In this document: positions 12,446 through 25,838 of the stretch, one piece after another
Position numbering within the stretch: position 1 is the stretch's first letter
Layout of the letters: the number at the start of each line of letters is the position of its first letter
NCBI GenBank assembly: GCA_030770545.1
Contig: CM061102.1
Span: 6,995,501 to 7,059,500 of the forward strand
Length of the DNA stretch: 64,000 nt
Direction: 5' to 3'
Source of the DNA: Macropodus opercularis
Taxonomy: Eukaryota > Chordata > Actinopteri > Anabantiformes > Osphronemidae
Translations under genes and position numbers: made by a program
The notes under the pieces: model-generated
Databases searched by the model: none
What the model was told of the DNA's origin: nothing
What the model saw: the letters and a program-made list of their open reading frames with translations, nothing else

Positions 12446-12599
12446 GCGGTAAGATTTGACGCAAGCTGCTGTAGTGGGACAGTGACACCCTCTGAATAAA
12501 AAAATAAATCTAAAAGATGATAGCGAAGACATAGAGAAAGAAGCAGAGACAGAGACCTCAACAGCGGTAAACTTAGCGGGTCTGTAGAGCTCGATCAAT

Positions 12600-12870
12600 C
12601 ATAAATAGATAGATGGAGGCTGGGAGGAAAAGAGAGAAGGAGGGGCAGGTGAATGAGGGAAAAGATGCCTTGAGAAGGGAGAGAGCTCTTCACCAGTCCG
12701 AGGAGTGATCTGTCTGCCTAAAGAGCTTTGTTACCATATTAACTGATGTCTCCTGATGGCCTCGCCGAAAAAAACTGAGCTGAGTATGGGAGAGTTGATA
12801 GAAAGAAAAAAGAAATAGGAAGAAATGCCAGAGTGAAGAGGCAGAGGAAAGGCCTCAGAGAACAAGCGCA
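12600..12870. repeat. Purine-rich tract
   Basis: About 270 bases with A/G bias and GGAGG, AGAGAGAA and GAAAGAAAAAAG runs. Confidence 0.5.
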
Positions 12871-15800
12871 GAGCTGAGGAGCCAGGCATTAAGTGAGGTG
12901 GGGGGAAACAGAAGTACGGAACCCCACCCCCCCTTTAACTTTTCTCAACAATAGCTGCAAATCCTTCAGCTCACCGCTCCCACCCTCTATCCTCTCCTTC
13001 ATCCTTGTACTCCCACCTCCCATTATTTTTCTCCCGTCTTACTTTCTTCTGAAAATTGCCCCAAGGCTAGGTACTCTCATGGGTGGCTCACCCCCAAGCA
13101 GAGCTCTTGTTCCTTGCAAGCTGGTAATAATTTGAGCCTACTGGAAAACACAAGGCTTTTAAAGGGATCAGCCCTCTAACCCTGTCTGCATCGGAGGCAT
13201 CAGGGCTTCTCCCATGCTGCCGCTGCTCCACGCGCCTGCACGTGCCGTCTACCCTTGCTGTTCAACCTTCCTCATCAATCCCTGGACCAAACTGCCTCCC
13301 AGTGTTCCCCCTTATGCCATGCTCTGTATCCTCTCTTCCCAAACCTCCCATTCAGAAATGCAACTCCAGCCACCTAGCGTGGATCCCTCCTACACTTCTC
13401 TTAAGAAGAAAGAAACACAAGGGGCTGTAGGCATGAGAGATATGTTTGTGCCGCTCTGTTCCACGAAGAGAAATGTGGCGAGAAGCGCTGTTGTGGAAGA
13501 TCAGAAAACAGAAAACCCAGAACAGGAGGAACAGGAGAAACAAGCGGGAGGCTGAACAGAAGAAAAAAACAATGAGCAGCCACTCGGCTGTAGGTTCATG
13601 CATTTTGTACAGCCGCTAGACTCCACTGTCTCCACCGTCCAATTTACAGCTGCCATCTTCCATATGCGGTTTCATGCCGTTCACTGCTCACAGTCAGTCT
13701 GGTCTCAGACATTTTTACTATTTAATCTCTTACAATCAGTCCTGATCTACTACAATATGAACAGAAATACACCTCTCCTTTTATTCACACTGAAAGTTGT
13801 TTATGTTCTTCTTTACTAAAGTTCAACACATGTACAAGCGTATTCGTACACTCATTTATGGAGATTTGCTATTTTGAGTTCTGAGACCTCAATAAATTCA
13901 TAATAAAAGATTGAATGCAGCAAATCGTCAGTTGAAAGTAAACCTTTGTTAAGTCATCAGCACCAATTCAAACAAGGCAAGTCACTATGTATCTCTGTGC
14001 TTCAAATGTAGCTTCTGTAAAGTATATGAGGCAAGAGATGAAATCAGAACCTTGGACAGCGCTTGTGAGAGTGTGCGACTGCTATGCTGAAACAAGCTGT
14101 TTACTAAGAGCTGCTTTATATGAAAATCTCACCTGCTTGTCACTTGTTGCATTCATAAACATTTTACATTTGATCAAGACATCGCAACCTGAATGACGAC
14201 ATCTCCGATGCGTTGAGAGCACAACAGGACTTTTAATGGCTGGCCTGACTACTATCACTCAACCGCAGTGCACTGAGGAATGCGAGTGTACATCAGGAGT
14301 GTGTGTCATACACATCTGTATTGATCTCACCTCAGGGGGTGTGATGTGCACATATAAAAACACAGAACCACCAACAGACACACACCTGCATTTACACACA
14401 AGTGGCGCGGCAGGTACAGTGTGCTCCTCTGTCCTGCCATCCACCGCTGGCAGATCTTTTATTTAGCCACTGAACCAAACGGCTCCTTCTCATGAATTAT
14501 GCAGTCGTGGGCCCCTGTAACAAGCTCCAGGCCGACTCTACACCTTGTGTGTGGCTTAAAATATAGATAAAAGCTGAACAGCCAGCTACAAACATAGGCT
14601 TTTTTTCTAGACAGAAACAGGCCGGTGAGCAGAGAGTCCACAGCAATTAGGTGAGGCTGTGGTGCTGCAGAGTTGGGCCAGTCGGGATCCGCAGAGAACA
14701 GTCCAGATGTTGACTGTATGCAGGCAGAAATAGAACAGAGCATGAGAGGAGAGAATAGAAAAGAGCACGGCAAAGCCAAACACTGAAATGTGTTGAACTC
14801 ATGAAAGCACAGCGGAGCAGAGCAACTCAGAGCGATTCACACCAAAGCGATAGAACAACAACAGCCCAATTGTCTTGTGCGCATTATTAGCAGGAGATGA
14901 AGGGCTGCGTTGTCAGCTGAAATCTTTGCGCTTGTTTCTGCTCTTTTTGCATCCTGGCTGATGGGAGTTCTTTGTGTTGGCGAGATGAGCTTGAAGCTGG
15001 CTCCCTCCACTGATTTCATAACAAAGCTTATGCAACGTCCAAGAAGGGAACAGAGCGTGCAGTAGCTGCTGTTATTTCCAGTGAAAGCATGAAAAATACA
15101 AAGCCTACAACTGCAACTACTTTGATGTTTACATATCAACAGAAGCTGATTTTTATATGTGAATTAAATGTGTGTGTTGCTTTTGTGCATCGGGTCTCAA
15201 TAAACACATGAAGCCCAGCACATGATGACCAACACCCACACTCCCTGCGTAACCACGTTTAAGTTTACAGCCTTTCAGATGCAAAGATTGCAGCATTTAG
15301 CATGAATTGCTTTGCTGTTTTAATGTCTGCATGGCACACGTGACAAACGATGAATGCTACCAGTTATTTATCATTTATCAAAATACCTTTGTCATCATTA
15401 AAAATGTGATGAAACAAATTTCTAGCTGTAGCTTCACTATGTGCTTATAAATTCTTTAAACACCTCATATCATCCTTACATACTCTTTGTAATGCGATTC
15501 TGACTTTTTAACCAGGGAAATATGTGAATGTCACCATGAATTCAACAGTGAGTATGATATCATACAACAGCGAGTTATCTATTCATGGCTCCATTAATGA
15601 ATCATAGCCTCCGTAGACTTTATACTCCAGACATGCCCTCTTTGAATATGTCATAAGCTCTTATTCTTTTTTAATGGACCACATCATGGCCAGAAAACAA
15701 ATATGTATAAGCACAAACATTACAGAGGAGGAGCTTCTGCGTGATTTCCATGTGTTCGTACTGCAGACGCAGGATACCTGAACAAGAGAGTTGCGGTTGT

Positions 15801-18559
15801 ACAGTGAGTGAGCAAAGAGGAGAGAACGCTGCAAAATATCCCGTCTCTCTCTCTCTAAGTTACATTATTTATACTTTATACCCAGAAGGCTCTTTAAACA
15901 AGTCAAAGTCTCTGTTTGCATCACTTTGCAGGGCTGCACCTCAGGAAACATCACTACAGAGATGAACTGAAGTGACTCTTCTCAGGCCAGACTTGGGTAA
16001 AGGTCAGACCTTCTTTTTTTATGTTCTGCCACAGACACTTGAACCTGCAATGTGCAATTTGAAACAAGGTTTACATTTTCTGAGTCAAACCTGAGTCCAG
16101 CTGTGAATATGATAGGAGCAACCTCCAGTAGCTTCAGACAAACATGAAGCAACCAGAACATAACTGGTGGTAAGGAACATTACCTGCATTTCACTGATGG
16201 CTGAACTTTGAGGACTGAACTTTAACTTTGTTGAATCTTTATTCACTCACATGAATTGTTTGCCACAAAGAGGCACCTATGATAAACATTTTAAGCAAAT
16301 CTAATAAAATCTCATTCAACGGTCAAAGAGCAAACAGAAACTGTCGATCGATGTTTAGAAAATAAAGCGTCCATCGCCACCCTGTCACATTTGCACAAAT
16401 GAGTTTGAGTCAAAGAGTAGTTTAGAACGTGCAGTGGATTTACTGTCTGACACCAAATCAACTCATCAGCCGCACTGTGTTATTCTCCTCCCTGTCTCTT
16501 GACTGTGTGTGAAGTAGCTCTTGTCTGGCTGCAGCGCTTCAGAGAGACCTATCTCACATTCAGTGTGATCAGCCTTTAGCCCAGTAATCAACGCCTAGAG
16601 TCCATTCACTGCTTGTCTCCTTCAGATGGATAAATAATGCACAGCTCCGCAATTAAAACACACAGATCTGATGCTGTGTCACTAATTTATTGATTACCCT
16701 CTCGCCTCAAGATGACATGGTTAAATGTCAATCAGATGATCTGAGTCGCACTTCACTTGGAGTTATTCATTCCTCTGGCCAGCAGAAAGAATACAATTTC
16801 CCCTCTGATGACTCTATGTATTATTAACTGTTATGCTAACTTGTGTTGGGCTCCTTTCGGGAAATGTTGGGGTCATTCCCGATTAGCTAGTGCCTTCAAG
16901 GAGACTTTAAAGTGAATAAGACTATTTGATGTTGGTGTCTACTCCGTTGTCAGCAGAACACAGCCCTACAGTATGTTTTTATGTGTAGAATTAAGTTTGT
17001 CTTCAAGTTCAGTCATGGCGTCTGGACGTTTTTCTTTTAGGTCAAACCTTTCACTACTTATGCACAAAGCTTCATCAGTCTGAGAAAAGAGAAACCACAA
17101 ATTTATCCTCCAGGTTGGTTTCGCTTCACACCTGTAAACAACAGAAGCGTTAAGTGGACAATGAAGTCTAATGGATATCGATGACACCATCTGCCACCTG
17201 TCAGCTTCCTCAGCGTTCAAACAGAATACATCCCATGTGATTATGTCTGAAAGAGTAGAGGAAAGCACTGAGCCACACCTTTAATAGTTTCATGTCATTA
17301 ATCTCGCCATCTACGTTTTATAACATTTCTGTCTTCTTCATCTCGTCTTCTTTCTTTTCTTTTTTCAGCTCGTTATTCTACCAGTGGGTATGAGTCTCTT
17401 CTAATTCAATAAAAGCTTCAACAGAGAAAGAAATATGATGACAGACAGGGAGAAAAAAAAACCCTCCACAGGGCCCAGATGTGGAGCGTTCGCCAGAGGG
17501 ACCTCAAGGACCCCATCATCTCAGCGTCTGTTGCGATGATGGAGGCCTGGGCGGGCAGCTCACCCATGGGGTCTCAGAGACAGACCCGATCAGCAGGCAT
17601 CGTCCACTCTGTCGTCCACAATGAGGCCTGCTGGGACACGAGACAGGCATGTGGTGTGTGTGGCGTGGTTTGGCACACATGTCCACTGCATCTGGCTCCA
17701 CACACCCCAAACACACACACATACTATGTCATTCAGCATTTTTCTTCTTTGTTGCTCCCTCCTCAACAGCCCAGATGCTGCATTTGTGGAGAAGCCAGTG
17801 TTGGTTTGACCATCCTGTCAGTCATCTCAGCCCAGATTCTGAAAGTCAAAAAGCACACACACGTACACACACACTGAAGACAAGTAGTACTTGAAGCGCA
17901 ACGACAAATAATTCAAATATAGCTATTTGTGAGTATTTTTGCTTTGAAAGAGACCATTTTATGTTTGAACATTAGGTCCATGTTTGTCAACCATAGTTTG
18001 TCCAAAGCACAAAATATAACATATAACAAAATATTACCCAATAACACACAAAGAAAGATTGTTTGGGATTGTTTCATGTCATACTTCAGCCTGTAACTAA
18101 ACAAATATTACAGGTGAAGCAATGCTGAAGTAGATAAAGTTAACAAGAGGTAAATTGTACTTTACGTCAAATGCTCAATGCAATTTTATGTAAGACTTGG
18201 GTCATGAAGGGTAATGCCTGTTGCGTATCCCCTCAGATTTCATATACAACTACACAGTTCAACAAAAAAGATTCATTCCTGTCTCTTCCTGTCAGTGCTG
18301 ACGAGTCCACGTCCACAACTGCTGTCGAATAAATGTTATTTACTAATAAATAAATGTTTATTTTTATGTTATTTTGGTGACTTTGGTGAACGCATTGATA
18401 TCTTAGCTGATTGAAATTATGATTGTATACGAAATATTAGTAGTACATACGATATACTACGATATGAAGCCACAACAGTACATGCCAGCTCCAAAATAGC
18501 TCACTGCCATTTCCTATTCAGCACACAGCACAAAAACATACACCTCGCCATCCCGAACA
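12871..18559. other. Intergenic sequence, no gene recognised
   Basis: About 5.7 kb of mixed composition. It includes C/T-rich stretches near 12910-13060 and 13200-13400, AT-rich stretches near 15350-15700 and 17880-18480, and a CA-rich patch near 17700-17720 and 17855-17875. Possible enhancer-like patches occur around 16740-16920. Frames such as 13214-13555, 16966-17268 (minus) and 17479-17877 show no domain, exon context or codon structure that would support a gene. Confidence 0.4.
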
Positions 18560-18835
18560 ATGTTCAATTTCCATTTCTGATTCCTGACCTCTGATAATTG
18601 GCGAGCCAGCCACTGGCTGTCTGAGCGTGGCGTAGGCCTCCTGTCACCTGCAGTGGCGCGGGCCTGGCGCTGAATTATTAATAGCTAATATCATTATGTA
18701 GGCACTGCTTGTCATAACAATCTAGCCTAGTGGAGGGAAACTCAATCTGCCGCCCCTGCCCCTGCGCAGACAATGCTTTTTAATTATTGATACCGACTAA
18801 TTGGCTACAGGATTCACGGGGCACAGTTACTTTTG
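18560..18835. promoter_or_regulatory. Candidate conserved non-coding element
   Basis: Non-repetitive block with CTGATAATTGGCGAGCC, GCTGAATTATTAATAGCTAA, TATCATTATGTAGGC, TTTTTAATTATTGATACC and GACTAATTGGC. The mix of GC-containing sequence and TAAT cores without an ORF resembles vertebrate enhancers. Confidence 0.33.
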
Positions 18836-20872
18836 TTCCCTTCACAGTTCGCTCTGCTCCTTCAAGAAACAATCTTATTAGGAGGCCAGGCCTCCCTGAT
18901 GCCCCCATGTCAGCAAATTAGCAGGGAGGATGACCCCACTCAACACACTCGCTCCTCTGCTGGCTTCCTCTCTCTTCTTGTCCTTATTTCACACCTTCTC
19001 TATCGTTTTCCTTTTCTCTTAGAATTTAAGATTCTCCTCTGCTACCTTGTCTCCCCTCGACATTGGACACCAATTAATTAAAACAGGACAAGAAGATAAG
19101 TGATAACTTGACGTGGCTGCTAATATTTATTCACAGCGCATGTCTGCACCGCCCCTCGCTTGTTTTAGCAAAGGCTTCCTGCTAATGGACAGATGATGGA
19201 GGTGAGAGAGATGGCGGAGGGTTAATAGAGTTTAATTAGGGTCATTGTGACGATCCATGGCTGTGGTCTGTGGGTCGCCCACTGTTCCTCTGCTTCTCTG
19301 TATCAGCCGTACTGCTCTCTAACCTACCTGAAGCGCAATTGGAAGTAACAATTAGAAAAATAAGGATTAGCATAAACATGTTACAGTAGAAAAGTTTAGA
19401 CTCTACCCCCTTCGGTTCACTTGGTCTCCAAAGTGTCAAACTTTTGACGCTTATTTTACGTGGTGCGTACGTACACCACAGGATCACAGTGCTTCATGAG
19501 CTCACGTTCCACAAGCAAGAGATGATCATCGTAGATCAGCTCCTGGTTTGGGTTAAAACAAAGAAACATTGTTATTAAAAATGTGAAGCAAACATCTTCT
19601 CTGGCGATGTTTTACCGACCAATCCAACCACCTCGACCTTTTCCATATACTGAGGGTTTCTCTGACTTCATGGCCAGTCAACGTCATCACTTGTGACTAA
19701 ACCTAATGACAATTTATGTAAATGAGAAAAAACAGCCACAGACACAGACACAGTTCTGCTGTGCAGACAGTGACAGCTTTGAATTCTTTTATTTAGTACG
19801 TGAGATAAGTACGTAAGCAGTCACAGGTGCAATATGTCACGTTATGTTACATCTACTTATCTACTTCTATCAGCAGGAGATATGGTAGAAGACACATTCA
19901 CAAAGATGTAGAGAAAGGACGAACGTAGCTGCCTCCTCCACTTGTGTCTTTTCCTGAACATGCTTGCAAAGAATCGGTCAGGACTGTAAAGTGACACGGC
20001 CACTTGCAAACTTTTAACGTTTTTCAAAAAAATCCCTGTTGCAGGGATTTAATGAAATTAAATTTTAAAAATCAAGGTGTGTTGATCTTTGTACAGTATG
20101 TTAACACCCCAGTCTTACTCATCTTACCAGCAGAGATAAACACATGAGATGGAAGCCCTCGTTTCTTTGCCAGATGAAATATTCATTTTCTCTAATCATG
20201 CTGTCAAATGCAAAGACGGCAGACATGTGAAAGTAGGGCAGCGCTGCAGCTGACAGAGAGGCCAAAAAACATCAGATAGAAAGCAAGCGAGAGGGAATAT
20301 GGCTGGAAAACAGAGAGCCTGGCATACGAAGGGTTAACCGAGGGACAAATATTAGTACAAACAAACATTAAGTGAATAGATAAATACGTAATATAACATA
20401 TAATAATTTTATGTTTGTTTGACACATTTGTTATGTGTTAGCAGGTAATTGGTGGAGAATTCAGGGGAGGCCTTGTGACTAAACGTTGAGTAATAAATAT
20501 AAAATACCTGGACATTCCACAACAAAGATACGTGTTAATTCAATTAAATAAAATAAGTGATAAAGCTTTGCAGATGGTTGAGGTGGACTTTTTTCCTCCT
20601 TGTACAGCTGCGTCACCTCCTTGGAGTCAAGTTAAGCTACTCTCTATCTTTACAGTATGTCTACCTTGCAGTGACCTTTCATCTTGTTCAGGTGTAGATG
20701 TGACCTTTTTGGTTTTTAATTAAGTTCTCATTTGCTGAGTTTTAAATAAAATAATAATCAAATGAATCAGTCACATGTACAAACGCTCAGTGGCTGCATG
20801 TTTCAGCTGAACATTAAGTGTATTCCTTTTAAGTGGCAGTGGACTGTACCATATGGAACATACATGTGAAAG
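18836..20872. other. Intergenic sequence, no gene recognised
   Basis: Contains C/T-rich sequence (18950-19060), a possible regulatory patch (19080-19250) and AT-rich sequence (20300-20500, 20700-20770). A short perfect hairpin is annotated separately. Confidence 0.4.
20030..20050. repeat. Perfect short inverted repeat (9-bp arms, 3-base loop)
   Basis: AAATCCCTG, loop TTG, CAGGGATTT. The arms are fully complementary. Confidence 0.9.

Positions 20873-20900
<28 letters not shown>
20873..20900. repeat. (AC)n microsatellite
   Basis: Perfect AC dinucleotide array of about 28 bases. Confidence 0.95.
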
Positions 20901-20904
<4 letters not shown>

Positions 20905-21184
20905 GGCCTCTGCTAAGTGAATTGCCATCTTGCAGTCTTCATCTCCCACCCTTCCACAACCACCTCCCACATTAACACACAACTGATTACACACACTTGT
21001 ACGGTACACACAAGAGTCCATCGCAGGCCCAGACTCTCGCGCACGCCCACACATGCACGTGCTAATGCCGCCCTCCTGCTGGCCTCTGAGGAATAGCCAT
21101 GTCACAATCCAGAGGCTCCCTGGCCCTAATCTGCTTTTTAGGGCCCCGCCACAAACACTCATCTGCATAATCGGGAAGACAAGT

Positions 21185-21480
21185 GTGCAGAGAGTGATGG
21201 AGGTGGAGGGAGGGGACGAGGGAAAAAAGGATAGAGTGATGAGGAAGGGATAAAAGAAAGGGAGGAGAGGGCGAGCGGGTGGGCGATATGGGGGGAGGAA
21301 AGTGGGGTGGTGATGGGGAAAAATGCAGAGTTGGAAATAAGGAGATGGAGTGAGAGCAAAAAGAAGAGGAGGGGAAAGGTGAGAAAGAAGGTGGAGGTAG
21401 AGAAGAAGGAGGATGACTAGAGGTGAAGGAAGAAAGGAGGGAAAGTGGGTGGCCATGATGAAAGAGGGGCGAGACGAAGC
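21185..21480. repeat. Purine-rich tract, left half of a purine/pyrimidine pair
   Basis: About 295 bases dominated by A and G (GGAGGG, GAAGAAGGAGG). The complementary strand gives a 267-codon Pro/Ser/Leu-rich frame that merges with a CA repeat and is not a gene. Confidence 0.65.
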
Positions 21481-21544
21481 TAAGGTGGATGTGGATGTGT
21501 GTGAATAGTGAAGCACGAGGTGTGTGTCTGTTTGATATTGGTTA

Positions 21545-21735
21545 TGACAGTCACACCTGCCACCCTTCCTCTCACCTCTCCTCCCCCTCCTGCCTCCCCC
21601 GCCCATCAGGAGTCATTAACCACCAGCTGACTGAGAGAGGCCACTTTAAATCCTTCCTTCCTCTCCACTCGTCTCCTCACCCCGTCTGTCTCCTGTTCCT
21701 GAGTCTTCTCTTCTTCTCTCTCCCCACCTTTCATC
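21545..21735. repeat. Pyrimidine-rich tract, right half of the pair
   Basis: About 190 bases dominated by C and T (CTCTCCTCCCCCTCCTGCC, CTCTTCTTCTCTCTCCCC), about 65 bases from the purine tract and roughly complementary in composition. Confidence 0.6.
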
Positions 21736-22289
21736 TCCGTCTTGTTTTCGCCTTTGCTCATTTTCAAGCTGTTTCCATCAAAAAGTGATGCAACTCTTTC
21801 ATGCCTTTTATTTTTTTATTTTTATTTTAGTTTTGGAAGAAGCACATTGCACAGGTGTGCTTGCATCAGCTGTGTCGAACAAACCAAAAACAGCCACAGA
21901 ACCTTGATGTTCATCCTTTCAGGAAGCTACAGCAGTTAGCAGGTGGTGTTTTGTATATTCTGATCAACCCTGTGTCCTGCAAAAAACAAAATAATTAACG
22001 AGGAGGTGTTTGTGTTTAATGAAGATGAAAAGTTTTATCCTAATCACTTACATTTTACTGAAACACCCATTTGATTCAGAGGACAAGTATCTTAAAGTCA
22101 GCTTAAAGTCAAGTGGTTATCCAGCTTTTCAGACAAACAGAATTCTTTGCCTAAGCTTAATGAGATCCGTGTTGCAGACATTTTTGTCTTTGAACCTATC
22201 ACCGTATTCTTTCACACATGCAGATGTATCTGAGCAAACCACACTGCTCTCATTCCTTCCTCTTTCTTGCTCACCGCCTCTCTCTCCTG
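21736..22289. other. Intergenic sequence, no gene recognised
   Basis: AT-rich to mixed. The frame at 22010-22444 is not supported by motif or splice context. Confidence 0.35.
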
Positions 22290-22560
22290 CTCTGCTTCTC
22301 CTTTGCATACGAGGCGAGTCGGCCAGCGAGGCCAGTCCAGCAGCCATGTTAAAGAGGGCTGAATGGAGCTGGGGTTCAGGACCCCAGTCGAGGCTCGCAT
22401 GCACAATAGGGAATGAACACACACTGCCATGGACACCTAATTGAAGGCCCTTTAAAATTCCCACAGAGGACCAATCATGGGTTTCATCTGAGGTTATGCA
22501 GGGGCTGAGCGGGGCCAGCGAGGGCTTCTTGTATAGAGAACAATGACGAGAACATGTAGA
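22290..22560. promoter_or_regulatory. Candidate conserved non-coding element
   Basis: Non-repetitive GC-containing block with CAGCAGCCATGTTAAAGAGG, GACACCTAATTGAAGGCCC and GACCAATCATGGG. Overlapping frames exist on both strands, but none has a recognisable product. Confidence 0.27.
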
Positions 22561-25500
22561 GCAGCCCGGAGACCTTCAGAATAAATCTGCACATGGAGAG
22601 ATTTCACTGTAAAAATATAAACATCTTAACTCATACATCAATCACAGAGAATCCAGACTTTTATATTAGTTTTCTCCAAAACTAAAACTGAACAGCCCAG
22701 TGTTGGACTTACAAAATACTAGTGTGCAATTTATCGAACAGTGATTCAGGTTCATTTCTCACTCAAACTGAATCTATTGTGGAATGATGGGATTCTTCGG
22801 ATGAGAGCGTTTGTCCATTTGAAACTGATTTGTTGTGCATCCTAAATGAATCCGTCACGACTGCTTCACATGTTTTAATCTCAAATCTGCAGTGCAGCTG
22901 CCTTAACAACTGCATGCATATTGCATCGCCTCAACATACGTAGCATGATGAATGATAGCTATCTAAACTGGGAGACCCGTTAAGTAGTGTTTGTGATATT
23001 TAAGGACAACTGCAAAGTTTTTCCTAAGGTGGAAGGAGTCAGGGTAAGGATCACCCTGAGGCAAAAAGGAATTAGCTTCAGGGAGATGATGTGTTGCTGC
23101 TCTAAAGTAGATATTCATGGTCCCCAGAGGGTTCTCACGTGTAATCTCCAGCCATTTGTCTAATACTACCATGGATATTTTTTACTTGATACCTCCAGAA
23201 ACACAAGGGGAGCTGCGAGATACAAGGATGAAGTCTAATAGGAGGTATGTGTATTTTTGTCTGGTTCTCAATAGACGCTCTGAAATTAACAAAACAAAAA
23301 CATGAACAAAAGCGTGGCCCCACCCAGTAACAGTCACACAAAACTGGAGATGTCACTACACCAACTTGGATCATGATTCTCAAACATCGCCCGCACTCCG
23401 CCCCCTGTTCCTCTCTCTGTGGAAAAAGTTACGTTGCATAGTTGTGGGTGAGGGAGCAGGCGAAGTGCGTGGATGGGTGAGTTTTTGTATGCGTGTGTGT
23501 GTTGCAAGAACGGGGGTGGGTGGCAGTGGGAGGGTGTTTCCCCAGCGGGATGCATTAACAAGCCCATCCAGTTAAATGTAGCCCCTGCATTACCTAATGT
23601 ACCGGCCCTTCTCCAGCAGTGTAGGAGACAGCAACATCCATTATTGATCAGATGGAGCTTCGCCTCTGAAGCTGGAAGCCTGGTGGAGGGAAAGAGATGG
23701 AGATGGAGATGGAGAGAGAGGGAGGAGGGAGATAACGAAGGGGAAGGGGGGGTGGAGAGGGAGAAGGAGGAGAGAGATTTGTTGTGAAAGGGCGTTAAGT
23801 TGAAGATGTGATTATTAGGACTTTGCTCTTGTCTCACTCCGTCTCCGGGAATCTTCTCTCTTGGTGTCGTCCTCAGTCACATCTGATTATGTTTCTCCTC
23901 CCTCCTCTTTCAGTCCCGTCCAAATATCCACGCTTCTCTATTCTTTTATAGATGATTTGTAAGCATCGATCACATCTCGCGCTGCCTCTGTCCCTGCTGA
24001 CAGAGGCTTGATGTTGCGTCGACATCATCATCATCATCCACATCATCCCAGCTGAGTTTTCTTTAATCCCTCCATCGTCCGATCATTCAGACGTCCTTCG
24101 CTCCATCATCCATTCCTCCTTCTCTCCCTTGTGAAATCGAATGGGAGCAAATTTGAATTTCACAGCAAGTCATTGGAGATTTGGTCTGGTTTTTGCTCAG
24201 TTTGTTGGGGGGGGGATTTGGGTTTCTTATTTTTATGTCTATTCGTTGTTTGTGTTTCAATTTCAACATTTTTTTCTGTGGGTTATTAAATACATGCTGC
24301 CATTCAACCCTGAAAATAAGTGTGTCAGTCCCGATGTTACAGTAGGTCATATTTGAAGTGGGGCTCCATCAGCGTTAACAACCATTTATGTTTAACAATG
24401 TGGGCTAAAACAGGATGAGGTAGCCGCAGTCCTTTCTAAACTAAGCATCTGATCGAAGGCATCGGTCAAAACAAACCCCAACCTGTTGATCTTGATGGTG
24501 ACTTCTATAAAACTGCTCCCTGCTGTGCCGGCATCACATACAGCACGGCGCTGCAGCTTGCACAGTCCCATCACAACAACAACACCCTGTGTGGGTTCTC
24601 TCCAGGGTTTCCCCACTTCCTCTCACAGTCCCAGCATGCAGTCAGGTCATTAGGGAATCTGAATTGCCTGTAGATAAGAGAGTGAGTGGTTGTCGGTTTG
24701 TATGTAGTCAAAAGACTACAGCTAATGCTGCGAAGACAATGATTTTTCAGTTAATGAATACAAATGAATTTTTGAGACTTTGATTAGTCTGTATGGTTTG
24801 ACACAGCTTTCATGATGCAAGTGAATTTTAACTCAACAGTTGAGTGAATGAAATAAAACAATATTTTTAGGCTCCTGCTGAAAGCGAATATTTGACAATA
24901 GTGCAGAGTCTTACTGCTCTTTCTCTTGTCCATTTGCATTATAATCAGATTTCATGGTCTATGTTTGTATAATCAAGTGTGTGTGCGTTGTGGATGAACC
25001 AGACTCAACCGGAGGTAAAGCTGAATTATTGATGGACTTTCTGGGCAGAATAGTGTGACAGTTGGCTTTAATTTCCCATTTAGCTGGAATAGAGGGAGTC
25101 AACAGTGTGCTAACTGATCAATACAACACAGTGTAGCAGTTCGTTAATAGTGAGGTAAGGAAACGTATGCATGCGGAGCCCTGCTCACGCACATTATTAA
25201 AACACACAAAGCGTCAGAAGAGGGTACACGAAAACACAATCTCTCTAAAAGCTGGCCTGCGTGAAAAAAAAGCGCACACAACGCGACGGGCGTGTTCCTG
25301 ACTCACACGCACGTCAGCAAACAAAACAGATGATGATCACATGTACAGATTATCCAACATACTGTATATCATCTGTCTGTTTGTTAGCTCAGATCCCTAC
25401 ACACACAGTGTCCACACACCCTCATGTTGTTTGTGACAATTAACCTCACCCCCCAGTTGTTGAGGTGTTTTGTACCTTCAGGAAAAGTTTTTTTTTAAGA

Positions 25501-25816
25501 AATACATTTTCACTTTTTATTGGCATTTTCGTCAGAACAGAGGATCAGAGCGCTCGGCATCTCTCACCAACGGATTAGTCTCTTCCCTGAATTAAAAACA
25601 AGGTGTTAATTTTTTTATCCTCTCCTTTCTCCAGCCCTTACAGAACTTATTGATCTCCACCTGGAGCTGGATGATGATCAGAGCTGCTACGCCTCAAAGA
25701 ACAATTAATTGTGCATGTAATCAATGCTCCTTGAGCAATCAATGGACACCGTGCTCTGCTCACTGTCTGTCTGTCTGAGTGGTTGTGTTTGTGCTCAGGT
25801 AGCTGTGCAGATGATA
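22561..25816. other. Intergenic sequence, no gene recognised
   Basis: Contains a purine-rich patch with (GGAGAT)n units at about 23694-23722, a C/T-rich patch near 23870-23930, a (CAT)n run at about 24024-24048, and otherwise ordinary sequence. No exon or RNA gene is recognised. Confidence 0.4.
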
Positions 25817-25838
25817 TGTGTGTGTGTGTGTGTGTGTG
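25817..25838. repeat. (TG)n microsatellite
   Basis: Perfect TG run of 22 bases. Confidence 0.9.

Noticed and set aside
16966..17268. 100-codon minus-strand frame with a varied-looking peptide
   Set aside because: Checked for a domain or flanking exons and found none; consistent with chance.
17479..17877. 132-codon plus-strand frame
   Set aside because: No motif, ends in CA-repeat-derived His/Thr, and three overlapping frames are equally open.
19460..19479. GTGGTG and CACCAC arms around CGTACGTA
   Set aside because: Arms are only 6 bases; too short to separate from chance.
20803..21606. 267-codon minus-strand frame, the second longest in the window
   Set aside because: Spans a purine tract and a CA microsatellite (Val-Cys repeat). 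There is no motif or plausible exon structure.
23334..23837. 167-codon minus-strand frame
   Set aside because: Driven by purine-rich plus-strand sequence (GGAGAT repeats). Ser/Pro/Leu-rich with no family match.
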